From NCBI RefSeq assembly GCF_000708715.2, contig NZ_JENB01000012.1:62001-126000 (forward strand): DNA of 64,000 nucleotides. Direction: 5' to 3'. The notes beneath the pieces were generated by a model, which worked only from the letters and a program-made list of their open reading frames with translations, did no database searches and was not told the origin of the DNA. Source of the stretch: Pseudomonas putida W15Oct28. Lineage in GTDB: Bacteria > Pseudomonadota > Gammaproteobacteria > Pseudomonadales > Pseudomonadaceae. The translations under genes were made by a program, and so were the position numbers. Below, piece after piece: positions 7,823 to 15,767 of this stretch (the stretch's first letter is position 1; every line of letters starts with the position of its first letter).

Positions 7823-8830
7823 TTACTGTGCCTGATAGATCTGGTCGAACACACCGCCATCATTGAAGAATTTGGGTTGTGCAGTTTTCCAGCCACCGAA
7901 GTCCTTGTCGATGGTTACCAGGTCCAGTTTCGGGAATTGCTTGCCGAATTCGGCAGCGACCTTCTCGTCACGCGGGCGGTAGAAGTTCTCGGCGGCAATT
8001 TTCTGCCCGGCCGGGCTGTACAGGTGCTTGAGGTATTCGGTGGCAATGTCGGTATTGCCCTTCTTCTCGGCGTTCTTGTCCACCACCGCCACTGGCGGTT
8101 CGGCCAAAATCGACAGCGACGGCACGACGATGTCGAACTTGTCGGCACCCCCGTCTTCTTTCAGCGCCAGGAAGGCTTCGTTTTCCCAGGCCAGCAACAC
8201 GTCGCCCTGGCCGTTGTTGACGAAGGTGATGGTCGAGCCACGGGCGCCGGTATCCAGCACTGGTACGTGCTTGAACAGCTCCTGCACGTAGGCCTTGGCC
8301 TTGTCCTCGCTACCACCGGTCTTCAGGCCATAGGCCCAGGCCGCCAGGAAGTTCCAGCGCGCACCGCCAGAGGTTTTCGGGTTGGGGGTAATGACCGACA
8401 CGTCATTCTTGACCAGGTCGCCCCAGTCCTTGATGCCTTTCGGGTTGCCCTTGCGCACCAGGAACACGATGGTCGAGGTGTACGGGGTGCTGGCGTCCGG
8501 CAGGCGGGTCTGCCAGTTGTCCGGCAGAGTCTTGCCGAGCTTGGCCACTTCGTCGATGTCGCCGGCCAGGGCCAGGGTCACCACGTCGGCGCGCAGGCCG
8601 TCGATCACCGCACGGGCCTGCTTGCCCGAGCCACCATGGGATTGCTGGATCTTCACCTTGTCGCCCGGGTGGGCCTGCTGCCAGTGCTTGATGAACTCGG
8701 CGTTGTACTGCTGGTACAGCTCGCGGGTCGGGTCGTAGGACACGTTCAGCAGTTCGTAGTCCTTGGCGATGGCGGAACCGGCAAAAACAGCACTGGCCAG
8801 AGCGGCAAGCGCATAACGGCGAATGGACAT
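7823..8830 (-). CDS. sbp: Sulfate-binding periplasmic protein (Sbp/CysP family)
   Basis: This solute-binding protein captures sulfate for CysTWA. I use the ATG at 8830 because GGGAG lies 8 bases upstream of it, whereas the longer reading frame from 8851 has no such site. It gives 335 residues starting [22 protein letters not shown], a clear signal peptide. Sbp-family signatures are [17 protein letters not shown] near the mature start, [13 protein letters not shown], and [18 protein letters not shown]. Its neighbours are oscA, 48 bases upstream, and cysT downstream after a REP. Confidence 0.95.
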   Translation of the reverse strand: MSIRRYALAALASAVFAGSAIAKDYELLNVSYDPTRELYQQYNAEFIKHWQQAHPGDKVKIQQSHGGSGKQARAVIDGLRADVVTLALAGDIDEVAKLGKTLPDNWQTRLPDASTPYTSTIVFLVRKGNPKGIKDWGDLVKNDVSVITPNPKTSGGARWNFLAAWAYGLKTGGSEDKAKAYVQELFKHVPVLDTGARGSTITFVNNGQGDVLLAWENEAFLALKEDGGADKFDIVVPSLSILAEPPVAVVDKNAEKKGNTDIATEYLKHLYSPAGQKIAAENFYRPRDEKVAAEFGKQFPKLDLVTIDKDFGGWKTAQPKFFNDGGVFDQIYQAQ

Positions 8831-8878
8831 GGTGAAGCTCCCGATTGGCATTTTTCTAATTTTGGATGTGAGGCGCGA

Positions 8879-9061
8879 TCAGCCGGGCTTGTTGCCGGGC
8901 TGTTGCAGGCGGAACTTCTCCTTGCGCTCGATCTGTACGACCTGAGCGTTGTGCACAGTGATCTCCACCGCACCAAACCGCAGGTCGCGCAAGGCGCTCT
9001 GGATTTCACGCAGAATGGTGGCTTCGTCCTGACCGTCGATGCTACGCAGAGATGCACTCAT
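8879..9061 (-). CDS. oscA: Sulfur-starvation response protein OscA (DUF2292/YezD family)
   Basis: The gene encodes 60 residues beginning MSASLRSIDGQDEATILREI and holding the DUF2292 core LRDLRFGAVEITVHNAQVVQIERKEK. Proteins of this family upstream of sbp in pseudomonads are called OscA and are needed for growth on organosulfur sources. The molecular role is not established. The start at 9061 is chosen for AAGGAG 7 bases upstream; the longer frame to 9130 lacks support. It heads the sulfate operon, and an inverted repeat (9149-9173) lies about 90 bases upstream. Confidence 0.9.
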   Translation of the reverse strand: MSASLRSIDGQDEATILREIQSALRDLRFGAVEITVHNAQVVQIERKEKFRLQQPGNKPG

Positions 9062-9148
9062 GCTCGTTCTCCTTGGAGTGAGGGTGCCGGGCAGAGGTTT
9101 GAAGGGGATTTGCGCCTGGCTTGAGGGCAATAGTAGTGAGGCGGAGTT

Positions 9149-9173
9149 ATTCTTAAAAATACTGTTTAAGAAT
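9149..9173 (-). promoter_or_regulatory. Inverted repeat upstream of oscA, possible CysB-type operator
   Basis: ATTCTTAAA (9149-9157) and TTTAAGAAT (9165-9173) are perfect reverse complements separated by 7 bases, in a very AT-rich segment ahead of the sulfate operon. LysR-type regulators such as CysB bind AT-rich dyads of this kind. Binding is inferred. Confidence 0.45.
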
Positions 9174-9222
9174 GTTTATATAACCAAAAATAAACAGTGG
9201 TTTTGCAGGCGACAAAATGCCT

Positions 9223-9298
9223 CTGTGGGAGCGGGCGTGCCCGCGAATACGGCGGTGAATCCACCATCGCATTCGCGGGCATGCCCGCTCCCACAGGG
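9223..9298. repeat. REP doublet, GTGGGAGCGGGC family
   Basis: CTGTGGGAGCGGGCGTGCCC and its near-complement flank a 26-base spacer. The right end touches the RND pump gene's stop codon (9300-9302), so it may stabilise or end that transcript. Confidence 0.9.
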
Positions 9299-9299
9299 A

Positions 9300-12200
9300 T
9301 CAGTGCTGGGTTTTGGTAGTGTTTTCAGGCTCGCGGATTTTGTACCAGGCCACATACAGCGCCGGCAGGAACAGCAGCGTCAGCAGGGTCGCAACGATGA
9401 TCCCGCCAATCATGGCGTAAGCCATCGGCCCCCAGAACACCTCGCGGGCAATCGGGATCATGCCCAGGCTGGCCGCCGCCGCAGTCAGCAGGATCGGCCG
9501 CCGCCGATGGTTGGTGGCCTCCAGCACCGCATCCCATGGCGTGAAGCCCTGCGCCTCGAACTCGTCGATCTGGGTCACCAGGATCACCGAGTTACGAATG
9601 ATGATGCCCGCCAGCGCCAGGATACCAAGAATCGCCACGAAGCCCATCGGCGTGCCCGTCGGCACCAGCGCCAGCACCACGCCAATCAGCCCCAGCGGCG
9701 CCACGCTGACCACCAGGAACAGCTTCTGCACGCTGTGCAGCTGGATCATCAGGAAGGTCGCCATGAGGAACAGCATCAGCGGAATGACCTTGGCAATCGG
9801 GCCTTGGGCCTTGCTGCTCTCCTCCACCGTACCGCCCGTGGCCACTTCGTAACCGACCGGCAACTGGCTGGCGAATTCGTCGATCTTCGGCTTGAGCTGC
9901 GCCACCAGGTCGGTGGGCTGGATCTCGCCATTGACCGACGCCTTGATGGTGATGGTCGGCTTGCGGTCACGGCGCCATACCAGCGGTTGCTCCAGCTCGT
10001 AGCGCACGGTGGCGAACGACAACAGCGGGATCGAAGTGCCGCTCGGGGTGAGTATCTGCAGGTTCTGCAGGGTATCAGGCGAACCCCGCTCGCTGTCCTC
10101 AGCCCGCGCAACCACATTGACCAGGTAAATGTTGTCATTGACCTGGGTGATCTGCACACCGCTGACGATGCTGTTCATCACATTGGCCACATCTTCGGAC
10201 GACAGCCCCAGCTGGCGTGCCTTGTCCTGGGCAATTTCCACGCGCAACACTTTGCCCGGCTCGTTCCAGTCGTAGATCATCTCGCCAATGTGCTCGTTCT
10301 GGTCCAGCAAGGTCGCCAGCTCGATGGCGTGCTTGCGCACCTGGTCGATATTGGCGCCACTGACCCGGTACTGGATCGGCCGGCCCACCGGCGGGCCCAT
10401 CTCCAGCGATTGCACGTTGGTACCGATGCCGACGAACTCTTCATGCAGCAGCTTCTGCAGCCGATCGATCATGCCCTGACGCTCTTCGAAGCCTTTGCTG
10501 ACGATCACCAACTGGGCGTAGTACGGGTTCTGCAGTTGCTGGTCCAAAGGCAGGTAGAAGCGGATAGCACCCTGGCCGATGTAGGTGCTCCAGCGCACCA
10601 GGTCCGGGTCGTCCTTGATCTTCGCCTCCAGGCGGTCGACTACCTTGCGCGTTTCCTCGATCGAGGCGTTTTGCGGCAGGTTGAGGTCGACGAGAATTTC
10701 CGGGCGGTCCGAAGACGGGAAGAACTGGTTCTGCACGAAGCGCATGCAGAAAATCGCCAGGGCGAACAGCAGCACGGTGCCGATGATGGTCAACCAGCGG
10801 TTGCGCATGCACCACAGCAACCCGCCCTCGAATGCCCGCCCGACCCGTCCGGGCTCGGCCTCGTGTGCCTTGAGCTTGTCGGCCTTGAGGATGTGTACAC
10901 CCAGCACCGGGGCGAAGAACACCGCCACCACCCAGGACACGATCAGTGCCACGGCGATTACCGCGAACAGGGTATAGGTGTACTCGCCCGCAGAACTTGC
11001 GTTCAGGCCGATGGGCACGAAACCGGCCACCGTTACCAGGGTGCCGGTCAGCATCGGGAACGCCGTAGAGGTGTAGGCAAAGGTGGCCGCCTGCTCCTTG
11101 CTCTCGCCCATTTCCAGCCGTGTGACCATCACCTCCACGGTAATCATTGCATCGTCCACCAGCAGGCCGAGCGCAATAATCAGCGCTCCCAGCGAAATCC
11201 GCTGCATGGTGATGCCGCTGTACTCCATGAACACAAACACCATGGCCAGCACCAGCGGGATCGAGCAAGCCACCACCAGGCCGGCGCGCACGCCAAGGCT
11301 GACGAAACTTACCGCCAACACGATCACCACGGCCTCGAACAGCGCACTGGTAAAGCCGCCGACCGCTTGCTTGACCACCACGGACTGGTCCGAAACGGTA
11401 TGCACCCCGACCCCCACCGGCAGGTCGGCGACCACCTGGTCCATACGCTTCTTCAGCGCCGCGCCGAACACCTGGATATTGCCACCCGCCTTCATGCCGA
11501 TGGCCAGGCCCAGTGCGGTCTGGCCGTTGTAGCGGAACATCGGTGAGGGTGGATCGACGTAACCGCGCTCGATATCGGCGATATCGGCCAGGCGGAAGAA
11601 GCGGTCGTTGATTTTCAGGTTGACGGTTTGCAGGTCTTTTTCCGAAGCGAACTGCCCGGTGGTACGCACCGAGATGCGCTCCGGGCCGGCCTCGATCACC
11701 CCGGCCGGGGTCACCGCGTTCTGCGATTGCAGGGCCTGCATTACCTGACGCTGGTCGATACCCAGGGCGGCCAGCTTGCGGGTGGAGAAGTTCAGGTACA
11801 GCACTTCGTCCTGGGTGCCGACCAGCTCGATCTTGCCGATGTTGGGCACTTCGCGCACTTCGGCACGCGCCTGCTCCACATAGTCGCGCAGCTGGCGAAG
11901 GGTCAGGCCGTCTGCGGTAAACGCATAGATCGAGCCGAACACGTCGCCGAACTCGTCGTTGAAGGCCGGCCCCTGGATGCCCGAGGGGAACTGGCCGCGA
12001 ATATCCTGGATCTTCTTGCGTACCTGATACCAGATGTCCGGGATGTCCTTGGCCTTGGTGGTGTCGCGCAGGTACACGTAGACCGTGGATTCACCGGGGC
12101 GGGTGTAGCTTTTGGTGTAGTCGAGGGAGTCCAGCTCCTCGAGCTTCTTCTCGATCCGGTCGGTGACCTGGTACAGGGTTTCGTCCTGGGTCGCACCTGG

Positions 12201-12365
12201 CCAGCGGGTCTGGATGACCATTGTTTTGATGGTGAATGACGGGTCTTCCTCACGCCCGAGGTTGAAGTACGAAAAAATCCCCATCAGCAGGCCAACGAAC
12301 ATCAGATACCACACGAATGACTGGTGCTTGAGCGCCCATTCGGAGAGGTTGAAGCTTCCTTTCAT
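9300..12365 (-). CDS. RND multidrug efflux transporter, TriC-like permease
   Basis: This 1021-residue AcrB/TriC-type inner-membrane proton antiporter has the expected twin-repeat layout: a helix near 15-32, a large periplasmic porter domain, helices 2-6 with GLLVDDAMITVEVMV, a second periplasmic domain, then helices 8-12 with ILALAGIIIRNSVILVTQ and AAAASLGMIPIA. The proton-relay aspartates lie in LLVDDAMI. It overlaps the upstream adaptor gene by 4 bases and is third in an adaptor-adaptor-pump operon, the TriABC arrangement of P. aeruginosa. No outer-membrane channel gene is present, so a separately encoded TolC/OpmH-type partner is expected. Its substrate is unknown. Confidence 0.93.
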   Translation of the reverse strand: MKGSFNLSEWALKHQSFVWYLMFVGLLMGIFSYFNLGREEDPSFTIKTMVIQTRWPGATQDETLYQVTDRIEKKLEELDSLDYTKSYTRPGESTVYVYLRDTTKAKDIPDIWYQVRKKIQDIRGQFPSGIQGPAFNDEFGDVFGSIYAFTADGLTLRQLRDYVEQARAEVREVPNIGKIELVGTQDEVLYLNFSTRKLAALGIDQRQVMQALQSQNAVTPAGVIEAGPERISVRTTGQFASEKDLQTVNLKINDRFFRLADIADIERGYVDPPSPMFRYNGQTALGLAIGMKAGGNIQVFGAALKKRMDQVVADLPVGVGVHTVSDQSVVVKQAVGGFTSALFEAVVIVLAVSFVSLGVRAGLVVACSIPLVLAMVFVFMEYSGITMQRISLGALIIALGLLVDDAMITVEVMVTRLEMGESKEQAATFAYTSTAFPMLTGTLVTVAGFVPIGLNASSAGEYTYTLFAVIAVALIVSWVVAVFFAPVLGVHILKADKLKAHEAEPGRVGRAFEGGLLWCMRNRWLTIIGTVLLFALAIFCMRFVQNQFFPSSDRPEILVDLNLPQNASIEETRKVVDRLEAKIKDDPDLVRWSTYIGQGAIRFYLPLDQQLQNPYYAQLVIVSKGFEERQGMIDRLQKLLHEEFVGIGTNVQSLEMGPPVGRPIQYRVSGANIDQVRKHAIELATLLDQNEHIGEMIYDWNEPGKVLRVEIAQDKARQLGLSSEDVANVMNSIVSGVQITQVNDNIYLVNVVARAEDSERGSPDTLQNLQILTPSGTSIPLLSFATVRYELEQPLVWRRDRKPTITIKASVNGEIQPTDLVAQLKPKIDEFASQLPVGYEVATGGTVEESSKAQGPIAKVIPLMLFLMATFLMIQLHSVQKLFLVVSVAPLGLIGVVLALVPTGTPMGFVAILGILALAGIIIRNSVILVTQIDEFEAQGFTPWDAVLEATNHRRRPILLTAAAASLGMIPIAREVFWGPMAYAMIGGIIVATLLTLLFLPALYVAWYKIREPENTTKTQH

Positions 12366-13429
12366 TGCGCATCCTCGTCGAAGGTGACCTTCTGGCCAGG
12401 CTTCAGGCTGTTCACACCTGCGGTAACGACGCGCTCACCGGGCTGCACGCCCGACGTCAGCACGATGCTGTCAGCGGTACGTTCGATGAGCGCCACGTCC
12501 CGGGTTGCCACGGTCTTCTGCTGCGTATCGATCACCCACACCTGGGTCTTGCCGTCGCGTTCGAGCAAGGCACTGCGGGGCAGTTCGCTGCGGGGCGTGA
12601 CTTGCGAACTCAAGGTCACGCTGATGGCGGTGCCCAGGTGAAAGGCCGCAGGCGTGCCGGCCAAGGTCAGGCGTGCACGGCGGGTGCGGGTGGTGGCGTC
12701 GGCCTGAGGTTCCAGTTCGCGTAGCGTGGCGGTGGTGTTGATGGTGGGGTCGAGCTGTGAGGCGACGGTGAAGGTCAGGCCATTGTTCAGTTGTTCGGCC
12801 AGGTTGATCGGCAGGTCGATCACTGCTTCCTTCACATCCGGACGGGCCAGCGTCACCACGGCCTGGCCGGCCGTGACGGTTTGCCCGGCTTCGGCCTGCC
12901 AGGCGGTAATCACGGCGGCGTGGTCGGTGCGCAGGGTGCTGTAGTCGAGCTGGTCGCGGGCCTGGCTGAGCGCAGAGCGCGCCTGCTCCAGCGCCGCACT
13001 GGTGGTTTTCAGGTTGGTCTGGGCGATATCCAGCTGGGCCTGGGCGCCAACGCCGCGGTCATACAGCTGTTGCTGGCGACGGGCATCGGCCTGGGCGTTG
13101 ATCCACTGTGCCTGCACCTTGGCAAGATCGCCTTCGGCGGCGCGCAGCTGGTTCTGCTGGTCGGTTGGGTCGAGGGTGGCCAGGGTGTCACCCGCCTTCA
13201 CCTGGGCGCCCACGTCCAGCCAGCGTCGGGCAATGCGCCCGGAAACCCGAAAACCCAGGGTGCTTTCGAAACGCGCCTGGATACTGCCGGCGAAGCGGCC
13301 CAGTTGCGACTCCACCTGGGGTTCGACCTTGACCGACAGCACCGGCCGAATCGGCTCTGGTGCTTCTTCTTCGCTACTGCAGCCGGCCAGCAGTACGCCG
13401 GCCGAAAGCATCAGCAGCAGGCGCTTCAT
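12362..13429 (-). CDS. RND efflux periplasmic adaptor lipoprotein, TriB-like
   Basis: This is a 355-residue membrane fusion protein. MKRLLLMLSAGVLLAGCSSEEE is a lipoprotein signal with lipobox LLAGC (Cys17). Then come a split lipoyl domain (GAQVKAGDTLATLDP and DHAAVITAWQAEAGQTVTAG), an alpha-helical hairpin (about 80-145) and beta-barrel and membrane-proximal domains. It overlaps both the preceding adaptor and the following pump by 4 bases. Two different adaptors serving one pump is the hallmark of TriABC systems, where both are needed. Confidence 0.92.
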   Translation of the reverse strand: MKRLLLMLSAGVLLAGCSSEEEAPEPIRPVLSVKVEPQVESQLGRFAGSIQARFESTLGFRVSGRIARRWLDVGAQVKAGDTLATLDPTDQQNQLRAAEGDLAKVQAQWINAQADARRQQQLYDRGVGAQAQLDIAQTNLKTTSAALEQARSALSQARDQLDYSTLRTDHAAVITAWQAEAGQTVTAGQAVVTLARPDVKEAVIDLPINLAEQLNNGLTFTVASQLDPTINTTATLRELEPQADATTRTRRARLTLAGTPAAFHLGTAISVTLSSQVTPRSELPRSALLERDGKTQVWVIDTQQKTVATRDVALIERTADSIVLTSGVQPGERVVTAGVNSLKPGQKVTFDEDAQ

Positions 13430-14514
13430 AGCTCACCCCCTTGGGCCTTGGCATCGACCTTCTGCACCTGCATGCCGGGGTGCAGCAGCTGGCCGCCATT
13501 GACCACCACGGTTTCGCCGCCCTTCAAGCCGCTGGCAACCACGATCTTGCCGGTGAGGTAACGGCTGACTTCGACTTTGCGCAATTCCACCTTGTCGCCC
13601 TCGCCCACCACCCAAACGGCAGGGTCATGCAGGGCCTTGGTCAGCGCCGACCACGGCAGCTCGATGCTGGGCCGGCCCTGGGCATTGGTGGTGGCGGTCA
13701 CCGGTGCGCCCAGTTGCATACCCGCTGGCACGTCTTTCAGGCCTACCTTGACCTGCACCGTGCCGCTTTGCGCCGACACCGTGGGGGTGATTTCGCGCAC
13801 GAAACCCTGCGCCTGGACTTTGGGGTCGTCCAGCAGGCTGACGATCACCCCTGCATCGCTGGGTGGCGCCACCAGCAGTGATTCGTAGACGTTGAACACC
13901 GCATCACGGTCGCCGTCAGTGGCCAGGCTGAAAATCGGCATGGTCGCCTGCACCACCTGGCCGACTTCGGCCTGGCGCTCGGTGATCACTCCGGCGGCCT
14001 CGGAGACCAGTGCGGTGTAGCTGAGTTGTTCTTTGGCGTTTGCCAGTTGCGCCTGGGCGGCCTTGAGCGCGCTCTGGTTGCTGCGCAGCGCGGCTTCGGC
14101 GGAATCGTATTCGCTCTGGCTGGTGTAGCCCTTGGGCAACAGTTTTTGCTGGCGCACGAAGGCGGCGCTGGTCTGGGTAACCCGCGCCTGCGCGGCGAAC
14201 ACCTCGGCCTTTGCCGAGTCGACGTTGTTCTGCAGGTCTTTCGGGTCCAGCCGGGCCAGCACCTGGTTGGCCTTGACGTGATCGCCCACGTCCACACTGC
14301 GCGAAATGATCTTGCCGCCAACACGGAACGACAGATCGGTCTGCACCCGCGCCTGCACATCGCCGGTCAGGGTGACCCTGGCAGCGAAATCGGTGGACTG
14401 GACCTGTTGCACACCCACCCGAGGCAGCGTCTCGGGGACCTCTTCCTTGCTACAGCCGGTGAGCATGGACAGCAAGCCCAGGCTTGCCAGCAACAGTGGA
14501 CGCGTCACCCTCAT
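13426..14514 (-). CDS. RND efflux periplasmic adaptor lipoprotein, TriA-like
   Basis: This 362-residue membrane fusion protein starts at the ATG at 14514, chosen because TAGGAG sits 5 bases upstream; a longer frame to 14535 is less likely. MRVTRPLLLASLGLLSMLTG followed by Cys is a lipoprotein signal. Lipoyl halves are GDHVKANQVLARLDP and AAGVITERQAEVGQVV, flanking a helical hairpin with QARVTQTSAAFVRQQKLLPK. It is the first gene of the efflux operon. A perfect CACAAA-TGA-TTTGTG dyad lies 18 bases upstream of its start and may be an operator. No dedicated regulator gene adjoins it. Confidence 0.92.
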   Translation of the reverse strand: MRVTRPLLLASLGLLSMLTGCSKEEVPETLPRVGVQQVQSTDFAARVTLTGDVQARVQTDLSFRVGGKIISRSVDVGDHVKANQVLARLDPKDLQNNVDSAKAEVFAAQARVTQTSAAFVRQQKLLPKGYTSQSEYDSAEAALRSNQSALKAAQAQLANAKEQLSYTALVSEAAGVITERQAEVGQVVQATMPIFSLATDGDRDAVFNVYESLLVAPPSDAGVIVSLLDDPKVQAQGFVREITPTVSAQSGTVQVKVGLKDVPAGMQLGAPVTATTNAQGRPSIELPWSALTKALHDPAVWVVGEGDKVELRKVEVSRYLTGKIVVASGLKGGETVVVNGGQLLHPGMQVQKVDAKAQGGEL

Positions 14515-14532
14515 GCAGGCTCCTAGCTTGCG

Positions 14533-14547
14533 CACAAATGATTTGTG
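14533..14547 (-). promoter_or_regulatory. Dyad operator candidate upstream of the TriA-like gene
   Basis: CACAAA, a 3-base spacer TGA and TTTGTG form a perfect inverted repeat 18 bases before the start codon. It could be a repressor site or a small leader hairpin; no regulator is encoded next to it. Confidence 0.35.
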
Positions 14548-14624
14548 AGATGCGACTGTCAGCGTAGTTCAGGGTTCGGTAAACATCACTGATGGAGATC
14601 ACTCAGGCATTTTCAGCGCCTGCG

Positions 14625-14712
14625 CGGGCCCTTTCGCGGGCATGCCCGCTCCAACAGGTCTCAAGGCCGACGCTTCTCCTGTGGGAGCGGGCGTGCCCGC
14701 GAAAGGGCCGGT
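14625..14712. repeat. REP doublet upstream of the RAYT gene, GTGGGAGCGGGC family
   Basis: Inverted copies GTGGGAGCGGGCGTGCCCGC and its near-complement flank a spacer. The left copy has a point change (CTCCAACAG for CTCCCACAG). It forms the left flank of the RAYT gene, with a matching REP on the right at 15290, as expected for a REP-RAYT unit. Confidence 0.9.
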
Positions 14713-14818
14713 ACAGCCACCTAAATGCTTCATTCATATCCAGAAACCATCAGCCACCCGGAAATCCCGTTTCAGCCACTACCTTTCAGATGGCCGATCA
14801 ATTTCAAGGAAGATCACA

Positions 14819-15274
14819 ATGCCATTAGCTGAATCCCACCGACTGCGCCGTGGGCGCCTTTCGGAGCCAGGCAGGCTCTACATGCTGACCACTATCACGC
14901 ATCAACGACAGCCGCTTTTCTGTGACTTCCACCTTGCTCGCCTGGTGATCAAGCACCTACGGATCTCAAATGACATTCAAGACTGCCATTCCCTGGCCTG
15001 GGTAGTAATGCCGGACCACTTGCATTGGCTGATCGAGCTGAAGGGAGTGACATTGGGAACACTGATGCGCAAGTTCAAATCACGCACAGCCATCGCGTTG
15101 CGCAAGGCAGGTGTCAGGCACAAACGGATATGGCAACCGGGTTACCAGGACCATGCGCTGCGAAGGGAGGAGAATGTGGTGCATGTAGCCCGGTACATTG
15201 TTGCCAATCCGTTGAGGGCTGGATTGGTCAGAAGTGTCCGGGACTATCCACACTGGGATGCAGTATGGCTTTGA
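14819..15274 (+). CDS. REP-associated tyrosine transposase (RAYT, Y1_Tnp/TnpA_REP family)
   Basis: RAYTs are single-domain HUH endonucleases thought to nick at GTAG/GTGG next to REP hairpins and spread them. The protein has 151 residues. The HUH pair is His67/His69 in MPDHLHWLIEL, and the candidate nucleophile is Tyr126 in HVARYIVANPLRAGLV. The N-terminal GRLYMLTTITHQRQPLF strand and the KFKSRTAIALRK helix fit the family. The ATG at 14819 is preceded by AAGGA; a longer frame to 14642 would read through the REP. REPs flank the gene on both sides, and a 43-bp repeat array begins about 40 bases downstream. The reading frame looks intact. Confidence 0.92.
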   Translation: MPLAESHRLRRGRLSEPGRLYMLTTITHQRQPLFCDFHLARLVIKHLRISNDIQDCHSLAWVVMPDHLHWLIELKGVTLGTLMRKFKSRTAIALRKAGVRHKRIWQPGYQDHALRREENVVHVARYIVANPLRAGLVRSVRDYPHWDAVWL

Positions 15275-15289
15275 ATCGGTGCTGGGGCC

Positions 15290-15316
15290 TTCGCGGGCTT
15301 GCCCGCTCCCACAGGG
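15290..15316. repeat. REP, left boundary of the 43-bp array
   Basis: TTCGCGGGCTTGCCCGCTCC followed by CACAGGG is a complete REP of the GTGGGAGCGGGC family, pointing into the array. Confidence 0.88.
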
Positions 15317-15745
15317 ATCATCACAAGCCTGAAGACTGTAATGTCCCTGTCCCACAGGACCCACCAAAAGCTTGAAAGGTGTGATGTCCCTGCCCCACAA
15401 GGCCCACCACAAGCTTGAAAGCTGTGATGCCCCTGTCCCACAGGGCTCACCACAAGCTAAAAGGCTGTGATGTCCCTGTCCCACAGGGCCCAACACAAAC
15501 CTGAAGGCTGTGATGCCGATGTTCCACAGGGCCCACCACAAGCTTGAAAGCTGTGATGCCCCTGTCCCACAAGGCTCACCACAAGCTTGAAGGCTGTGAT
15601 GTCCCTGTCCCACAGGGCTCAACACAAGCTTGAAGGCTGTGATGTCCCTGTCCCACAGGGCTCAACACAAATCTGAAAGCTGTGATGCCCCTGTCCCACA
15701 AGGCTCACCACAAGCCTGAAGGCTGTGATGTCCCTGTGGGAGCGG
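15316..15745. repeat. Ten tandem 43-bp repeats derived from a REP-doublet spacer
   Basis: Units begin at 15316, 15359, 15402, 15445, 15488, 15531, 15574, 15617, 15660 and 15703, all 43 bases with no indels. The consensus first part is GCTCACCACAAGCTTGAAGG, then CTGTGATGTCCCTGTCCCAC, then AGG. Copies differ by point changes (CTT/CCT, ATGTCC/ATGCCC, CACAGG/CACAAG), sometimes in alternating pairs. Each unit ends in the near-palindrome CCTGTCCCACAGG, which looks like the outer ends of two opposed REPs joined after loss of the bodies. The last unit runs into a complete REP. Confidence 0.9.
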
Positions 15746-15758
15746 GCAAGCCCGCGAA
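15732..15758. repeat. REP, right boundary of the 43-bp array
   Basis: CTGTGGGAGCGGGCAAGCCC followed by GCGAATA is a complete REP inverted relative to the one at 15290, 10 bases before the spuH stop. Confidence 0.88.
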
Positions 15759-15767
15759 TAGGCCGGG

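Larger units (their letters stand above)
14515..14818. other. Intergenic region between the efflux operon and the RAYT gene
   Basis: These 304 bases hold the efflux operon's upstream region with a dyad (14533-14547) and a REP doublet (14625-14712). The remaining 100 bases ahead of the transposase gene show nothing identifiable beyond a ribosome site (AAGGA at 14807). Confidence 0.55.
15275..15767. other. Gene-free region holding a REP-bounded tandem array
   Basis: This 493-base stretch between the RAYT and spuH is entirely repeat-derived: a REP (about 15290-15316), ten 43-base units, and a closing inverted REP (15732-15758). Minus-strand ORFs through it are frame-rotating translations of the repeat. 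Confidence 0.8.

Noticed and set aside
9039..11546. 835-codon plus-strand ORF opposite the RND pump gene
   Set aside because: It is rich in His, Arg, Gln and Asp in low-complexity order, as expected for the antisense of a GC-rich gene, and the minus strand encodes a full RND permease.
14642..14818. Longer N-terminus for the RAYT
   Set aside because: The extension reads through the upstream REP; the ATG at 14819 has a ribosome site and starts the conserved domain.
15080..15625. Minus-strand ORF with repeated VGQGHHSLQAC-type motifs
   Set aside because: It is a translation of the 43-bp array; 43 is not a multiple of three, so the frame rotates with each unit. It has no ribosome site and ends opposite the RAYT gene.
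15316..15745. CRISPR array
   Set aside because: Units are contiguous with no unique spacers, and no cas genes are present.
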